Origin: Climacium dendroides
Taxonomy: Eukaryota; Streptophyta; Bryopsida; Hypnales; Climaciaceae
Direction: 5' to 3'
Assembly (NCBI GenBank): GCA_950106755.1
Contig: OX467088.1
Coordinates: 19,328,001 to 19,392,000 of the forward strand
DNA: 64,000 nucleotides
The notes below the pieces were generated by a model, which worked only from the letters and a program-made list of their open reading frames with translations, was not told the origin of the DNA and did not search any database. Positions 48,001 through 60,700 of the stretch are shown piece by piece (within the stretch, counting starts at the first letter, position 1; every line of letters starts with the position of its first letter). The position numbers and the translations under genes were made by a program.

Positions 48001-50644
48001 TGAATCCTCTCTGATTTGTTAACACAGAATTTTAAAAATCTCATTGCTGTGATGGTGTTGATTTTTGTATGTCAGGGTTGTGGTGGATCATCCTGTTGCG
48101 GGCTTACAGCAAGTGCACAGGAGATCTGAGATTGCAGGAGCGAGTGGATGTGCAGACGGGCATTAAGATGATTTTGAAGGTGTGTTTGGCTGATGGGTTT
48201 GACATGTTCCCTACCTTGCTAGTGACGGACGGCTCCATGATGATTGACCGGCGTATGGGCATACACGGCCATCCCCTTGAAATCCAGGTTCTTGCCTTTG
48301 TAGACCATACATTACTCGCTTGTCTTTTTTCATTTACAATGGTGGTTCATATCTAATTATTAAGTCATCCTGTCTCCTTCAATTTCCTCCTTGGTGTTTT
48401 TTTTGTTTGTATGTACTCTCTTCTTCATTCTATACCAGGTCATGTCCGAGTTTCAAATATAAATCCGTTGCGCTCATGTACATTCTTTAGGAGTTTGCTG
48501 CTCACCTTTGAAATCAATGAATAGTGAGCCAGAAAATGGAATCCAAATCCTTTTTGTGCCCAATATTGAGCTCATGTTATGCTTGCACAAGCGGGTGTTG
48601 CTCACCTTAGAATTATGTATTGCTCACAATAGAATAAATTGCTTCGAAAGTGCGCCAGTTCTTCAATACTTTCATGCTCTTCATTCTTCAGTGCTACAGT
48701 GAGAACGGTGCAAGGTGTGTCTTACTCTAGAAGGTTATGTACATTACGTATTCCTACTCATTTTCATTAGATGGTACAGAGTTCTTTTCTCAAATAGTTG
48801 ATAGACATTTCTTGCTGACCTCAGTTTGCTTGTGCATCCTACAGGCCCTGTTTTATCACGCCTTGCGATGTGCGAGGGAAATGCTCCATCCAGAAGCCCA
48901 GGACTTAATTCGTTCCATCAACTCCAGACTGGCGGCTTTGTCTTTCCACATTCAAGAATATTATTGGCTAGATATTCGGAAATTGAATGAAATCTACAGA
49001 TATAGGACAGAGGAGTATTCCAGTGACGCAGTCAATAAATTCAACATATATCCGGACCAGATCTCACAGTGGCTGCTGGACTGGCTGCCTGATAAAGGCG
49101 GCTACTTCATTGGCAACTTGCAACCTGCGCACATGGATTTCCGGTGGTTCACTCTGGGGAACCTGTGGTCCATCTGTAGTTCTTTGGCAACCAAGGAGCA
49201 GGCGGAAGACATTTTGACGCTCATTGAAGTGAAGTGGGAGGATCTCATAGGGAACATGCCATTGAAAATCACATACCCGGCTCTGGCTGAAGATGAATGG
49301 CGTATCATTACTGGAGCGGATCCCAAAAACACGTAAGAATTTTCCTTCTTCAGATTTCAGATTCTTCGCTTCATTGATGCTTCTTTGGACATCTTGGTGT
49401 TCGTGGATAGGTCTTGAAAAAACTTCTATCCATTACAACAAGTTTCTCACTAAACTACCTTGTTTCAAGAACTTCTAGATACCATCATAAAATGAAAATA
49501 TTCCATGATTCATGCACGGTGAGGTCTCTGTATGGTCACTCATACATTGGCCTCCTCATGTATTCCACCCAGGGAGGCTTCTGTATGGTCACCATGGTTC
49601 CTATGCTTAAGCTGCCTTCATTTCAGTTGGTTATGTTGGGGGATTGCAGAGTCTCTTTGCATGCATTTTTTGGACATTGTATGACTAAACTATGGATTTT
49701 TGAAGTGTATCCAAATTTGGCCCTAAGCTCTCATGAATAGGTGTACATTCTTGGCAAGAATCTTTAAAGGGGGATTTTGCAATTAGGTTGCAATGAGGGT
49801 ACCTTCTAAATTCTTGTCTAAAATGCAAGTCCTTTGAATCATTAGAGCCTAGGGCCAAATTCGAATTCACCTATATCCAGTACTTTTGAATTTCATAGGT
49901 AAGGGCGTCCAAGAAAGAACCCCAGTTTGACTCCCAACAAGATCCAACAATCCAAAACGTTTAGATAGTTCTATAACAAGAACCCACTTCGCCTCAAATG
50001 CTTAATTGGACGATTTTTTCAGACAATCAAACTTCATCCAAATATTGGTGAATCTCACGTTTCTTAGAGATGATTTTGACGGTCTTATCCAATTTTTCTC
50101 TCTTTTTCCTAGTGTAATGGGAGCCAGCTCGGTGAGATTTTGGCGATTATTTGCCAACCAAATTGTCAGTGGGTGCACCTCAAATGGGCGTAGTTACCTT
50201 AAGATCTTATGAGCTTGCTCTTTACCTCTGGTATGCTCACAAATCCTAACTAGCCAGTGTGACTTTCAATCGATTCTGTGCAGTGCTTGGTCTTACCACA
50301 ACGGAGGCTCCTGGCCAGTGCTGTTGTGGCAGTTCACAGTAGCCTGCATCAAGATGGACCGAGCTGACTTGGCGCAGGCCGCCGTCTCTGTGGCGGAGAA
50401 GCGTCTTGCACGGGACTGGTGGCCCGAGTACTACGACACCAAAGGCGGACGTTTCATCGGCAAGCAAGCGCGACTCTACCAAACCTGGTCCATCGCGGGA
50501 TACCTCGCTGCCAAGCTGCTGCTCCGGAGTCCCGAAGCTGCGCTCTGGCTCACTTGCGAGGAAGATGACGACACCGCGTCCATCTCGTGCGTGGTGCCCA
50601 TCAAACCCAACCGACGCAGCAACCAAGACACGTTCATTGTTTGA
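45022..50644 (+). CDS. Alkaline/neutral invertase (GH100), 5' exon unresolved
   Basis: Exons 45530..45708, 45867..46293, 47578..47749, 48076..48287, 48845..49332 and 50284..50644 join in phase to 612 codons ending at TGA. The enzyme hydrolyses sucrose to glucose and fructose. Family blocks appear in order: [170 protein letters not shown] and [11 protein letters not shown]. Catalytic Asp in MIDRR and Glu in WPEYYDT are those expected from GH100 work. The Ser/Arg-rich N-terminal extension ([18 protein letters not shown]) suggests organelle targeting, as in the alpha clade. The exon at 45867 uses an acceptor reading GCAGAG; others are possible. No ATG opens the upstream frame at 45022 ([14 protein letters not shown]), so the true first exon is unknown. 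Confidence 0.9.
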
Positions 50645-50689
50645 GGTAGTGGTGGCATTCATTTCTCCCGTATGGTCATGAGGATTCCA

Positions 50690-51360
50690 ATGAGCCAGAG
50701 AATGCATTGTTTGGATGTCATATGCAAAAGTTCACAAGGATTCAATGCATCGATTGGAGAATACATTTTTTGGATATCATATTCAAAAGGTAGAAGGGTA
50801 GTGGATAATACATTGTTTGCAAGTTGTATGCGATACTCATGAGGTTTCACAGGTTTGTTGGTAGAATTTTTTATTGGTAGTTTGATCCTGTTCACAATGG
50901 AAGATGCACTATTTGTATATTGTATGAGATGGTGACAGAGTTCAAACTTTTAAGTTTCATTGGTAGATGATCCAATGCGCCAGAGAATGCATCATTTGGG
51001 TATCATATGCTAAAAGTAGAAGGGCCTAAAGGGTAGATGATCAAATATATTGGAGGATGTGTTATTTGTATATTTTATTACCAAAGTTATGAGGATTCAA
51101 AGTTTTATTGGTAGGTTCTGAGGTTTTTATTGGTAGATGGTCCAATGCAGTGGAGAATATAATATTTGGATGTTGTATGCAAAAGTTATTTCAGTTCAAA
51201 GTTTCAGTGGTAGATGGTCCAGTGCACCAAAGACTTTGTTATTTGGATATTGTATGCAAATGTTATTAGGATTCAAAGTTTTATGGGTAGATGGTGTAAC
51301 ACTTTATTTGGATACTATATAAAAAGTTACATAGGTTCAACATTTTATTGGTAGACAATT
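50690..51360. repeat. Degenerate minisatellite after the invertase gene
   Basis: A core like TTATTTGGATATTGTATGCAAAAGTT recurs about nine times (near 50707, 50763, 50811, 50907, 50988, 51059, 51159, 51238 and 51302), separated by phrases of the type GGTAGATGGTCCAATGC and GATTCAAAGTTTTATTGG. Spacing varies from about 50 to 100 bp. It begins just past the invertase stop, so it may fall in its 3' UTR or terminator region. Confidence 0.75.
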
Positions 51361-52981
51361 TAGAATTGACACAAGGTTTTGATTTTTGGCATTCCGCAGT
51401 GCAAGTACAGGAAAAATAAAAATAAAAAAATTTTGAAAAAAATATATTAAAGAAAATAAAAAATACTAAAAAATACTAAAACCTGATGTGGCATTGACGT
51501 GGCACAAGTAGTGCCACATCAGCTGCTGTCATTAAAAAAATAATAAACAATAAAAAACAATTTTATTTCCTCTATAATTGCACCTGGGGTGACACCAACG
51601 CCTTCCCGAGGCCTGAAATTTTTTGTAATGGTGTTTGTACCCTTTGTGCAAGATTTTGGGGCATTGCATTAAGATATGTATGTCAATTGGGTTCTCTACC
51701 TTAGCATTGATTGCTTTCTGATTGTACTAGCAATTTTGAATTGCTACTCTCTTTTTCTATTATGTTGTAGTCATTTGGTGTGCATTATTCCTTGTATTCA
51801 CTATTACTCAACTTTAGTGAACTTTGATTTTGCACAATGATAAATGTACTACTTGACCAATAAAAATAAAACTCAATGGCCAAATTTCTAGAGTTTCAGT
51901 CCGAAAAATACTATCAATTGGAGTTGCGACTAAAAATAGGAGCCAAAATTTTGAAAAAAATAATTTTTATAAATTTTTTGGTGTAGGAAAATAAAGATAT
52001 TATAGAATATTTGTATTTTTAGCATGTATCAAACTTTATTTCTGAAAAGAAAGAAAAATATAGTAGAGAAGTGTCAAAGTTACCACATGGATTCATTGGA
52101 GTTGTTTAGCACATTATATGGTAGATGTTTGAACTTCAAGGAGCATTCAGAGAGGTAATAATATTGAAATTTATCTTACTATAGTAAGTAGCCATTTAAA
52201 GTCCATCCACTCATTTGCAAATTTGTGCCTTTTTGTCACCTTTGGTTCAAATTAGTTCACATTTTGTCCCCTTTTAATCCCAACCATCCACAAACCCCCT
52301 CTTCTCCCCTTCTACCTTGACTACTAATGCAAGCAAATTGATCATTGGAATGTAAAGTTGGATTATTTACTTCCTTATCCCTTTTCTACCCTCTATGTGC
52401 CTTCTCCAAATGCTAAAGGTTTAATTCTATGTTCTCAATAAAACACATTTATGTCTATGTGATTACAAAGGTTTAATCATTTTATGTAAATTAATGTTTT
52501 GTTTTACAAACAATCTTGGCATATATTTCAAAGAAACAACATATAGGATTTGTTTTTAAACTTAGAACCCACAATTTTCAAAATAATAAGGTCTTTGGAA
52601 TTAGATTGCCTACTACAACATTCTCACAATTAAAATTCTCATGTTTCTATTCCACTTTAGAATTATTCCACAAGATTTGATCTTGACTAACACATTGTAC
52701 AAGGCACAATTTATGTGAACACTTTTTTTCTTGATAGAAATATTATAAAATACATTGATACTATATACACTTTTTTTTACATAATACACATATCAAGAAA
52801 AAGAGTGTATATATCTTGAGTCACTAATAATATACACTATTCCTTCTCTGTAGTAAATTAACATTACTTTATTTATTTAAATTCATCTCCTTGTTCATGA
52901 CATGAGTACATTGATTAGACAAAAAGATACAATAACAATATCAAGAATTTCACTTAAGGGTAGGTTTGACATAGTTGTAGG

Positions 52982-53280
52982 CTATTGTTTGTGTACAAAC
53001 CACCATATAACACCAAAATATATGAGTATCCATAAAACTACAAGAACCACAATACGATCAATACGTGAATCTACACCATCAAACTTGCTTTTGGTAGAAA
53101 TCCTTGCCTCTTCAATTCTTTTTGCCAATACTATTGACATTTTTCTAAATTCATTTTTCCTAACAGTATCCACTTCTTGTTTAAAGTCATTTTTCTTGTC
53201 GTTGACTTCTTCTTGTTTAAAGTCATTTTTCTTGTTGTCAACTTCTTCTTGTTTGATGAATATTGGTATCTCCATTGTAT
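52982..53280 (-). CDS. Possible coiled-coil and membrane-anchor fragment
   Basis: On the minus strand an open frame contains three consecutive 12-residue units (KQEEVDNKKNDF, KQEEVNDKKNDF, KQEVDTVRKNEF), then a charged helix (KMSIVLAKRIEEARISTKSK), then FDGVDSRIDRI and a hydrophobic segment (VVLVVLWILIYFGVIWWF) ending HKQ and stop. The layout of coiled-coil repeats plus a C-terminal membrane segment is protein-like. The first in-frame ATG gives about 100 residues (MMNTMEIPIF). It could be an exon of a larger gene, a real small gene, or a relic. The family is not recognised. Confidence 0.35.
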
Positions 53281-54080
53281 TCATCATCAAATGATGATAC
53301 TTGAATTCAACAATTGAAGCTAACAATGTAACAATGAAGATAAAATAATGTGAATAATGACAATAGAATAGAATGAGTTATAGACAAATAATGAAATATA
53401 TTGAAGGATTTCTTTGGTCACATCAATTACACTAAAAAATTCATCCTTCTTCAAGTTTTATATAGCCAAAATAGATCTAAAGTAAAGAATGTATTTTACT
53501 TTTTTTTTTACTTCATGTATTAAAAATAAGCTTAAATACTTCACTTTTAAAATTAAACTTTAATTTCCATCTTTGTCTAGATTGTTAGAAGCATACAAAT
53601 CAATGTGTTTCATGTTCTTAATATGCATTTATTGACATTCTAAAAGGATGAAAAAAATGAATATTTTTGCCTTAGCCTTTTGATGATCAAACCAAAATTT
53701 GTGATATAATGGTAAATACAATGGATTACATTTAAGAATACAATTTGAAGTAATAATTGTAGTAACACATGAATAATTGAGCCAATATAAGATTGGAAAA
53801 GATGCAAATTGTTCTTCCTCTTATTGCAATGAAAAGTTATATGCTTTTCCTTTAACATACCCTTGAATGTAATTAATTATAACAAACTTTAGCGTTTTTG
53901 ATAGTGAAGTGACTAAGGAATGTTGGAATGTTTTTCATGTTCTAATGCAATTATTTTTAAAATAATCTAATAAACCAACATCAGTGCAATAATTGCAATT
54001 ATACAAAAAATTATACAAAAGACAAAATAGGATATCAACTCCAAGAAATTAAAATTTTGGTGTTTAGTGGCAAATCACGA

Positions 54081-54150
54081 CACTGCACATTAGGTGTTGA
54101 AAGACTTTGTTGTTTCACTGCACATTAGGTGTTGAAAATTTTTGTTGTTT
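54081..54150. repeat. 35-bp tandem duplication
   Basis: CACTGCACATTAGGTGTTGA is followed by AAGACTTTGTTGTTT in the first unit and AAATTTTTGTTGTTT in the second, head to tail. Confidence 0.8.
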
Positions 54151-54770
54151 CTGTTTGCATGTTTCATTGATCTGTTAGTGGTGATAGTGGTGCTGGTCAT
54201 GTCTTCTTGCAACTTGGAGAATACACAGGCGGGCTTACATTGCAGTGCAACATAAGAAATTTAGTAGTCATACAAGATATCCTACTGTTGAATAAGATGA
54301 CTAACTTGACCCATCATTTGAAAAGTAGAACTCAGATGGGGGCCAAATTCGGTATCACCACAAACATTGCGTGTGTTGGTCAAGAAGTAAGAAATGCACA
54401 CAGGACTTCCTGAAAAATGGTAAGAAAAACATGAAGGGCCTCTTATATCTCTACAACAATTGGAAACGAGGGCATTTCTGTTCCACTACTGTTTATACTA
54501 ATAATCTGTACGAGCTGGTCAATTGCTATCTGTTACAAGGGTAAGTCCCCACCCTCGACTTATTTTGCAAGAATGTCACAAATGTCTAGATTTGGAGCGC
54601 GTCGGAGCTCCCGCTCGTTCTCTGACCTCGTTTTCTAGCGCCAACCAAAGACGGCGGAATGGTTAATGATGAACTATAGTACACTTCGGGAGGCTTTTCC
54701 CTTCACGATTGAATTTTTCTGTTGAACTCATGATCTAAAATTATGTTTTCCTGTACATGTGGAAAGCGCT

Positions 54771-57700
54771 TCACTTCACGAGACTGGACGGTGGGGTATA
54801 CCGACCTTCGAGGTAAGCTTCCAGATACTTACTGGAATGGAGTCGATCAACCCCTCTGTGGTCCAAACTGTTCCGTGGATTGACAATGTTGCTGTCATCC
54901 ACTCCCAGCATGGCGAGGGCAAAGTGCGTCTTAATGTCCGTAGAACTACATGCATTGAACGAAGGTGTTTCTGAGATGCTCAGTTCACTTTCTTCAAGGT
55001 CTATGGAGGAGCTGTCCTCCCTATCCAACGTCACATTCTTCTTTGTGCGGTTGAGTTGAAGCTTGTTATGATTGCTGCAGAGTATTTGCAGTACCTGTGC
55101 GCAGCAAATGATATCAGAAAAAAGACGCTTTGAGGTTGATACATTCTTGCAGATTGGCATCTTGCTTTAATTGGAAGTAATAATGCATCCTGGAATTTAC
55201 ATCATTCTTGTAAACAGATTTGTGATTGTTGTGCAGTGCTTGCACATGTCTAGGGTAAAGGCAGTCTGTTGAGGTAGTTGTGCTCAAGGGTGTAGGTTTG
55301 AGCCTTCGCTGTCTTACATTGGTGTGGAGTCACTTGTCCTACATATAAAGTTCTAAGAAAATAGTACCAGTTCATGCTCAAGGGTTGATACACCAGTTTC
55401 AACTGCATGCTTCTGTTTGTTACTCATTGAAAGTATGTGTTACTCAAATACACTCGGGCGATTGTTGAAGCTCTTTACAGTAAGTTGAAGCATATGCCAT
55501 TTGGGAGAGAGATACATACCCGACTCATTTGTGGCCTTCGTTGAGAAGATTGTCGAACACAAAGCGATGCAGCAAGTAGCAATCTCTTCATCTGTTCCAC
55601 ATCGTATGCACCCTCTAGCCGTGAATCTACCAATTCGTTCAAGTTTTTGTCCTTCAATAGAGGCCTTGCCTGTCAAGCACAACCAAATGTTGGACCACTG
55701 AGTCGTCAGGAATAACAGATACATCCTTCAATTGTGTCGAAGTAGGGTGTGACCCTGTGTCAAAAATAAAATTAGCAGTCGATGTAGAATTGTTCAACAA
55801 ATCGGTGACCTTGAATGTGCAGGTGCAAGCCTTTTTTTAAACAGTTTTGTTGCCTTTTGATGAAAAAAGTATGATTAAAATGAGAACTCTAATTATTTTG
55901 AAATTGTTCTAATGTGTACATTCATCTCGAGAATAAAAAGAATACTATTGAATCGTATTTTCTTCTGATTCTCATTACAGCTCCTTTTTCTGAGGTGTGG
56001 AAATTGGTTGCAGGGAGAGACTTCTTACCCAGTTGACAAGGTTTTCATGACCTTTAGGCTTGGTATTATCGATGGGTGTCCGGCCAGTGATGAGCTCAAG
56101 CAGTACAACGCCAAAAGCGTAAACATCGGTCTTGTTGTTCACTCTCCCATACATGAAGTACTCGGGTGCCAAATACCTGCAAGGACGATCCAAAAAAGCA
56201 TTCAAATTTCCATATTTCCGTTCCCTGGATCGAATCAGGTAAGAAAGTTCCAACTGAAATCAAGATCAGAATAGGAGAAATTAAAGCTCCTGAAAGTACC
56301 CAAATGTGCCAAGGATGTCATCGCATAGTAAGTGTGATGCCTTCTTAGGAGCCCACTTCGCAAGACCAAAATCTGACAACTGCGCAACGTCCAACATTGT
56401 ATCAGTGCAGTCAAAAAAACTCTACTTCCTAAGCTTAACCCCGAAGAGCCAAAATGGTCAAAAATGGTCTCTTCCATATCTACAGAAGTTAAATGAATCC
56501 ATTAGAATGCTTCAAGACAGGTAACAAAGTGTACATCAGATCTCACATTTTGAATACTAAAAATGTGTTCTGAAAGTTACTAGTATTATTATTGACTATG
56601 AACTTTCAAAGCGAATTTTAATTATTAGTTCAGGCACCACAAGGTGAACCCCCTGAGTATTGAATAAGTAAAACCGGTCGCGTCCATGTCTATAGGAGTC
56701 TTGAAGATGGTAGGAGTAAAAGTTATATCCCCATGGTATCGTACTGCAAATCTTTAGCATTCTTTATGAAAGGAAGAGAACAGAGCAGAGAGAAAACCTG
56801 GGATTCAAAGTCAGCAGTGAGAAGTATGTTGGATGCTTTAACATCTCTGTGAATTACAGGCCGAGAGGTGCCATGATGAAGATAATCCAAAGCTTTAGCA
56901 ATGCCAACTGCTACCTTGTACCGCACACGCCAAGGCAATACCGGTGGTTTCAATCCAGTTGCTACAAAAAGCCACAGGAAAGTTTAATAAACCAACAAAT
57001 GAATAAAACCTCTTACTAAATTAGAGCTAATGTAAAACAAAATCTCCTCACAGTTTTAACAATTGGCAAGTGTTTGTTTCGAAGGGACCCTGAATGACCA
57101 AAAGGGAGGGCATCGTGGAATTTATGACTGGCCACAAAAAAGACATAAAATTTAAACAAAAATACCACTCCAAAAATACCTCAAAATCTGGCAGCTTACC
57201 ATGAAGACGGTCTTCAAGGTTTCCTTCAGGCAGATACTTGTAAACCAAAATCAGATGCGAAAAGTCAACGCAATAACCAAGCAGGGTAACAATGTGAGGA
57301 TGCCGGGAAAGAGATGTGTTGATAGCCACGTCATTGAGAAGCTCCTCTTCAGCTTGTGGACCATAGTTCAAGCGCTTCACTGCCACCAACTTGCCATCTG
57401 CCATCATCCCTTTGTACACTTCACTTCCACCCCCACACCCCACCACATTACCTGCACCAAAGCAGCACCCAAAAAAAATGAGAATTTGAATCTTTGAATC
57501 CCATGGAGCCTAAATAATAGCCACTATGCAAACAACCTGATTAAGGGACATAACGATCTTTAGCAATTCATCACACTCTTTAGCTCATAAATCTGACATT
57601 CACTATAGAGAGCATGCACGGCCAATTGGGCACTAGTGAAAATCCAGTATTTCACAGGGATTAACCACAAGTCGGGGGGAATATAAGGAACCTTATTTGA

Positions 57701-60700
57701 CTCTTAGAATGTATGTGTGTGTAATGTACTAAAAAATAGCAAGACATACACCATTGGATGAAAATTCAAGAGTTAGCATCTTTCCTTTGGTTGTCATTTT
57801 AACATCTAAACCTTACCATATTCATATACAACACCATATATGTAGAATACATTCATACATGTAGAATACATGACCATTTTGAAGCTTCTAAGACATGTGA
57901 GAAGTGCAATAATGACCTAAATTAGAGTGCCATGTGGCATGATCCAGCTCAGCATGAATACAAACTTTTTCATTACTTAATACCTCATATCATGCACCTT
58001 CTATTTCAAATACACAAAAGCCATCATGTTACATCCAAAACTGGGACTTGAGCCTTAAGGGTTCCCAGACCCTTAGGGGTTAACGAGTTTGACAGTGAAA
58101 AAAATGCAGAAAGAGAAGGAAACATATCAGTGAGGGCTGCCTTACTTGAATCGAAATTGGAAGTTGCAGCTTTGAGGTCCTCGTAACCAAACACTGTGCA
58201 CTTGAGGTCCAAGCAAAGCGAGTCCAGCCGTTGAGCAAGACTAAGGTGCTTGCAATTGCTACTCCATGACTCGCCAGGCATTTCGAGTGAAAATTTCACC
58301 TTCTTGTTGACTCGGAATGAATCCTCCGATCCTGCAGCGGAGATGAAAGCATCCCTTGCAATCTCGCCCAAAACTTGTGCATAGTCCTGCTTGGACTCCC
58401 CACTTCGATGGGGTAACTGCAAAGCCCAGTCCACCACCGACATGTGACGATTGGGAATGGTGGCGATTTGACTGGGCTCAAAATCATGCCTGTTTGCAAT
58501 GGGGGTTTGTTGCAGTAGTCCGCGGATGGGACTACTTCCTTTCTTCACTTTGTCTGAGAATCGTCGTTGGAGGGCACTGGGAGAAAGCTTCTCCACGGAC
58601 AGACGCCGTAGTGGACTTCGAGGTCGAGGCTGCTTCTCCTCGGGAGTTTCAGTGGGCTGCACATCACAAGGGAAGTAGCACAGGAATCTCTTATTGAAGA
58701 TGAAGGGCAGGGGGCTTTAAATTCACAGAAGCTAGATGTATGAGTAGACTTTGCATTCGACGAAACTACATGTATTCGAGGAAGTTTCAAGGACTTCCCT
58801 CGAAAAGCAAGGAAAAGTGAAACAAGGACCGAGCCAATTTGTAAGCAAGACTGTGCGACAAGGACAGAGTCTGTTGTAGTGTACTGTATATTGGCTTGTT
58901 TATTAGCGATTGTGATCCTAACTTATCAGAGGTAGGATCACATTATTTGTAAAAATTAAATTACTGAAGGATGAAAATGAAACTCCTGTATTTCAACAGT
59001 TTCCACACAAGGGTTAAAACCTAGTAATTGGACAATAGAGAAAACGATGAAATGGAGAAGCTATTACCTCTATGGGCATAGATGAATCATGCACAATGTG
59101 GATGAAAAAAAAAATAATGCATCTAAAAGGATGCAAGATTTTGTAGCAATTCAACGATTTTGTACATTCAGGAAGGGAGAATGTATCACCGAATTGTCTC
59201 TCAAACAATTTGTGTTTTATCTTTGAGTTCTGAATACTTTTGAGTAAGATTTAAAGACTTATACTTATTTAAATTAACTGGTCATTATCTAAATACAGAT
59301 TAACTTGTCATTATCTAAATACAGATCTAAAGTGCTACTAGAGTAACATGAATATTTTGAACCTAGCAATAGGTGAATGTTTAGAAATTCACCTTTTTAA
59401 CTGAAAGCGGACTTGGAGCAGGCTTCCTCTTTTCCACAGAGAGGCGTGGTGATGGACGAGGAGCAGGCTTCACCTTTTCTGAGGAACCACAATGTGGTAC
59501 AAGCGCTAATTCATTCTCAGGAGAAAAGCATTCTAAAACAGGTTTCACTTTGTCAAAACCAATGGTATGGTGCAAGAGGGGCCATCCAGGAATGACGAGG
59601 TCTTTAGAGGAGGTGGAAGACCCAGACTCCGTGGAAAGTATGTCTGAACCATTGTGATCTTCAAGAAGGAACATGTCAGACCTCTGGGGTTCGATTTTCG
59701 GGCTTGGTGCGAAATTCAACTCCCGAAACAGAGAAGAATGAAACAGAGACGAATCAGAAAAATAGCATTTCTCCAGTTCAGCACTGTGCTCGGTGTACCC
59801 CATGCTCTCCAGATAGGTGAAGTGTGAGGCTTCACTCGCCCTCGGCAGCGCACCCAAACCATCAAAAGACCCACCATTTCTCACCTTCATGCTCCTTCCA
59901 AAACTCTTCATGCTCCTCCGTAACGTCTTAATCACTCCTGCTCCTAATCCTGAAACAAGCCATGAAGATTATTAAGAACATTAAATCGTGAAATTGGTGG
60001 AAATTCACAGAAATTGACACGTTTCTAGACACCCCATCACATTACTCAGCAAGGCAAAAACGCTCCTCGCACTGAAAACCTGGAGGCCAATATTTTGCAG
60101 CTCTCAGATATTTGGCTCTTCGAATCACGCGAATTACGCATAAATGGTCTACTTCACATAATGAGCATAAGCTCTAATTTGACAATGCATTCAAGTGTTG
60201 ATTAGCACTGGAGAAGAACTGTGCTTGGAATGGAGCCCTGACAAGGTGTTCCAACTGTTTCATGAACATTGGCACTATTCCTCTCAACAGTGTCACAGGA
60301 TAGTGTGCAATGTGACTAGGGCAGTATGTTCCAGTGGTGAAATTTTGCCAAAGTGCAATATCTAAAATCACATTTTGTCAAACTCTCTTTTCCAGTTCCG
60401 AAAACATGAATTTATGCAAATGGATGATAATTGTTGGAATAAAATGAATAGAGTGCAATCACATAGATGAAAACACAGATTGTACTAAAAAAAAGAGGGC
60501 CAATCAAAAGAAATGTTTCAATACTTAGGGAAATATTGGAGTAGGGTATGATGGGTATGTTTACTTGTGAAGTCCGTGCGATTAAGCTTTCCGTTTTCGT
60601 TGAGAATAATTTCGCCATGCTGGAGGATCACAACTGAGCATGTGTACGGCAGCCGCTTGAGACAGTATCTGCCAAGTGACTTATTTCTCCTGCATGATGC

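Larger units (their letters stand above)
51361..54770. other. AT-rich intergenic stretch between invertase and the kinase gene
   Basis: Apart from a short hairpin at 51483-51531, a coiled-coil-like frame at 52982-53280 and a 35-bp tandem duplication at 54081-54150, nothing is recognised. The last 200 bp are probably the 3' UTR of the minus-strand kinase gene. Confidence 0.5.

Noticed and set aside
51483..51531. Hairpin CTGATGTGGCA ... TGCCACATCAG as an element or terminator
   Set aside because: Short, single and without flanking duplication; function not supportable.
55260..55340. Possible SINE with B-box-like GGTTTGAGCCTTCGC
   Set aside because: Only one short motif and no boundaries or duplication seen.
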